From positions 186,001-250,000 of the forward strand of contig VSJF01000013.1 of NCBI GenBank assembly GCA_009739215.1: a stretch of DNA of 64,000 bases. Reading direction: 5' to 3'. The first letter of the stretch is position 1, and every line of letters starts with the position of its first letter. The notes below the pieces were generated by a model. That model had not been told where the DNA came from. It searched no databases and was given only the letters and a program-made list of their open reading frames with translations. The translations under genes and the position numbers were made by a program. Positions 58,768-64,000 of the stretch are shown piece by piece. The stretch is from Floccularia luteovirens. Taxonomy: Eukaryota > Basidiomycota > Agaricomycetes > Agaricales > Squamanitaceae.

Positions 58768-60504
58768 TCATGCACGTGTGCTCCTCCAGGCACTCTGCAG
58801 AGTAATACGTCTAGCCTTTTGATATCACGAATCAGCATCGAAAGAATAACAAGAAATTATAAGGACGAACTTGGTCAAGAGTGATTGAATCTTCCCGAAG
58901 TTCTACTTTCTGCCTCCCATCTTCATCTTCATCATCTTCATCTTCGAACGCAGCCCGGCCACTCCCACCTCTGATTCCTCCAAAGGCGGCTTTACCACCA
59001 GCGAGAGAAAATGGAGTCGTGGCAACAGCTGTTCCGAAGACGCTGGCTGTCGATGGAGCTCCAAATGCTGCAAAATCTGTCACAACCTTGCGTGGCGGTG
59101 AGCCAGGAAGTGCAGGCGTCTTTGTAGGGGATCCTGGGGATCTTGGTGTCGTACGAGCGGGTAGTGAGGGAGATCCGTACGCCGAGTAGGCAGAGTAGGC
59201 AGATCGGGAGTGGCTCTGCCGCGCTTGCAAATACTTCTCTGTAAATCTAGTCCCATGCACCTGTGATAGTTGAATGAGATGGAAAAAACAATCAGAAACA
59301 ATACCGTAGTGCTCACCCTCTTCAATAATGGTCTAGCTTCTGCCAGTGATGATGCTTGGGTGAAAACTGAAACATTATGTCTTGCTTCTTCTGATTCTTT
59401 GTATATACTTTCGATTACGACTTTTTTCGTGCTTTCATTTCGCAACAGTAGCTTTTCGTGTAATTCCCGGGCCACATCGTCTACACTTTCGTTGTTTCCT
59501 AGTATACGTTGAGCCACCGCATGACCAACTTCTCGCACGAGTCGTTCCATATCAAGATTCTCAAGAACACTGCCTACAATTGCATGCGAAAGCAAATCGG
59601 CAGTTGTGAGGGGTAGCATAAGTCCAGAGGTAATGTTTGTAATTGCTTGGTAAAAATCCGTAGCAAACTATGAAGCCCATGAGACGATGATTAGTCTGAA
59701 GATGGAAATGACTCACTGAATATCCACTAAGAGCTGGTTCACAAGCCACGAAAAACTACATAACGTAAAGTTTTATAAATATGAAGTTTTGATAACCTAA
59801 AGGAACGGAAAGAACTCGCCAAAGTAATTCCTCTACTAGCCATTGCTCTGGCGATTTGTAACGGATCATAACCATCAGGGGATCCATCGTCGAAACCTAT
59901 GTTTTTTTCTAAGTCCAAAGACTTCAACTAAGGTGAGACTGTCTTACCGTCTCCATATTCCCCAATCCCATGAGGAGGCGCATCTGCGATGAGAACCACC
60001 ATTTTACTAGCCGTTTCTCTCCAATCCATATTCAACGCCTCCACCAGTGAAGCTGTGACAGCTTCTGGACCATCTCCTCCTCCTGAGGCATACAGACCAG
60101 ACAAATCTTTGTGCACTTTACTGATATCCGAAGAGAAGCCAAAGTTTTTAGTTATGTAAGTGTGGTCTTGTGGTGGATGATCACGAAATGCAACTAAACC
60201 AACACGCAGATCTTCTGGACTTTGTAACTTGCCCGACTCAAAGATATGTGCACAGATTTGTTCGATGTTCTTGGTCGCAGATGTTATATAACTACCTTGG
60301 CTACCTGTGCAGTCTTGCACGAACACCAAGTCACTGAGAATGGTTTGTTAGTAACGGATTGATATAGAAAGGAATGGAAAGGTAAATTTACAGCATCTTT
60401 CGCCCATCTAGGCCATTGCCATTATACTGCTGTTGAGGCTGCTCTTGAAAAGCTGGTTGCAGACCTGCACCTTGACTGGGTTCGTAGTTCATATCTTCGT
60501 CCAT
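58768..60504 (-). CDS. von Willebrand factor A domain protein
   Basis: Seven exons (60392-60504, 59948-60333, 59820-59896, 59717-59755, 59317-59667, 58871-59260, 58768-58815) give 467 residues in frame. A Gln-rich N-terminus precedes a vWA domain that starts LDLVFVQDCTGSQGSYI, where D-C-T-G-S is a MIDAS-type metal site (D-x-T-x-S). It continues LRVGLVAFRDHPPQDHTYI, GGGDGPEAVTASLVEAL, KMVVLIADAPPHGIGEYGDG and GITLFFVACEPALSGY. The C-terminal third is Ser/Pro-rich with an acidic DEDDEDEDG patch and ends ITLQSAWRSTRA. The vWA part is of the VwkA type, but no alpha-kinase domain follows. The intron at 59756-59819 has a GC donor (TTG|gcgagt). Function unknown. Confidence 0.82.
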
Positions 60505-60779
60505 TGTTAATGACTCAGGTTCAAAATAAGGGGTGACGAAGACGAAACGCGACGTTGGGTGAATGATTGGTGAGTAGTTCAAGTGAAGTGTAAAGGATAA
60601 TCGATGGTTGAAATATAGAAACTAAACTGCACCGTGCTCGAGAGTCGTGACTGTTTGCAAAAACGTTGACCACAATCCTACCCTTACAAGATTCGGATCT
60701 TACACGTCGCACTTCGGATACGGTTTCCATAACAGGAAACCTCTCCTGTCTAATTACTCAGCTCCAATTTCATTTTACT

Positions 60780-63485
<2,706 letters not shown>

Positions 63486-63914
63486 TTCCTGTGTCGTTAC
63501 TCTAAGACACAGAAAAGCCCAAGACGAGGATAAGAAGAGGTACTGATCACAGTAAAATGGTACTTGGAAGGACTGTAGACGGGACGTCGACGTAAGGAAA
63601 TACGAAATCGGGTCATATAAAGCACGTGATTGACAATTTTTGGGTGTACAGTAAAGTTACAATATTTACCAGTTCGAGTCAAGTCCAAAATATACGCTGC
63701 CTAGTGTCGTTGGGGATGCCGCCTCCGTTAACAGACTCATCAGTACTCATCGAAACCACTCATCACAGCTTTGGCAAAATATTTGCATTCGAAACTAACT
63801 TTGCCAAAGCCAAAAGTTGATCTACACCATCTCAAGTCCTATAAATTCAACTTCCTTCTGATCACAGTCGCCCACACACTTTATCCCCCCACACACATAC
63901 ACTTTGTATTACCC
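63486..63914. promoter_or_regulatory. Divergent region, GEM1 / F-box gene
   Basis: 429 bases between the GEM1 start and the next F-box start. A TATAAATT string lies about 75 bases before the F-box ATG (about 63839). No coding frame is supported. Confidence 0.45.
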
Positions 63915-64000
63915 ATGAGCATCTCTGCACTCCCCAGTGATATCCTAATTCTGATCCTGGAAAATATATCTATCCATGATCTAGCAGCTTTTTCTAGTAC
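63915..64000 (+). CDS. F-box protein, N-terminus only
   Basis: The last 86 bases open with an ATG and read MSISALPSDILILILENISI then HDLAAFS, a clear F-box (L-P-x-D-I-L ... D-L-x-x-F-S). The gene continues beyond the window. The F-box lies at the very N-terminus, as in many basidiomycete F-box/LRR or F-box/WD proteins; the tail is unknown. Confidence 0.7.
   Translation, partial: MSISALPSDILILILENISIHDLAAFSS

Overview
The window is nuclear DNA of a mushroom-forming basidiomycete (Agaricomycetes-like). The evidence is dense GT-AG introns of about 50-60 bases, very small exons, ribosomal, V-ATPase and tubulin-chaperone genes of fungal type, and gene families typical of this group: F-box proteins with an acidic insert, NACHT-WD40 NLR proteins and RimJ/RimL-like GNAT acetyltransferases. 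There is no sign of bacterial operons, CRISPR or organellar sequence. I cannot name the species.

Region 1 (1-21.2 kb) is an unstable accessory island. It starts with the 5' part of an F-box gene (minus) and the housekeeping gene RPS19. Then come eight GNAT loci (four apparently intact, four broken), a 680-residue F-box gene (14.0-16.1 kb), a disrupted duplicate of it (5.6-7.6 kb), the relic of a third copy (5.1-5.4 kb), and a NACHT-WD40 NLR gene on the minus strand with several frame breaks (9.0-13.4 kb). A 2.7 kb F-box+GNAT unit is present twice, at 5.54-8.28 and 13.99-16.75 kb, with the NLR between the copies. One GNAT copy is fused to another, and a neighbouring pair is inverted. This is a birth-and-death locus.

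Region 2 (22-35.7 kb) is gene-poor. It holds a RAX1-like RGS membrane protein, about 5.4 kb without genes but with a decayed LINE/RNase H remnant, a cytosine-deaminase-like amidohydrolase and a TCP11/SOK1-family gene.

Region 3 (37.6-63.5 kb) is a block of conserved genes: V-ATPase subunit B, tubulin cofactor D, BUD22, a MYND-finger protein, a 2.9 kb gap, an MFS sugar transporter, a Ptc2/3-type PP2C phosphatase, a NUDCD1-like CS-domain protein, a TMA23/GPATCH4-like G-patch protein, a vWA-domain protein and the Miro GTPase GEM1. The window ends in the first codons of another F-box gene.

Two features stand out. First, the GNAT/F-box/NLR island, with shared gene structure and different stages of decay. 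Second, at least six GC-AG introns in the 39-63 kb block, clearly more than the roughly 1% expected. A caution applies: the conserved genes GEM1 and the RAX1-like gene each show an apparent one-base insertion, and one TBCD intron has a damaged donor. Some single-base frame breaks in the window may therefore be assembly errors. All exon models were built by hand from reading frame, splice consensus and remembered family sequences. No search or alignment program was run.
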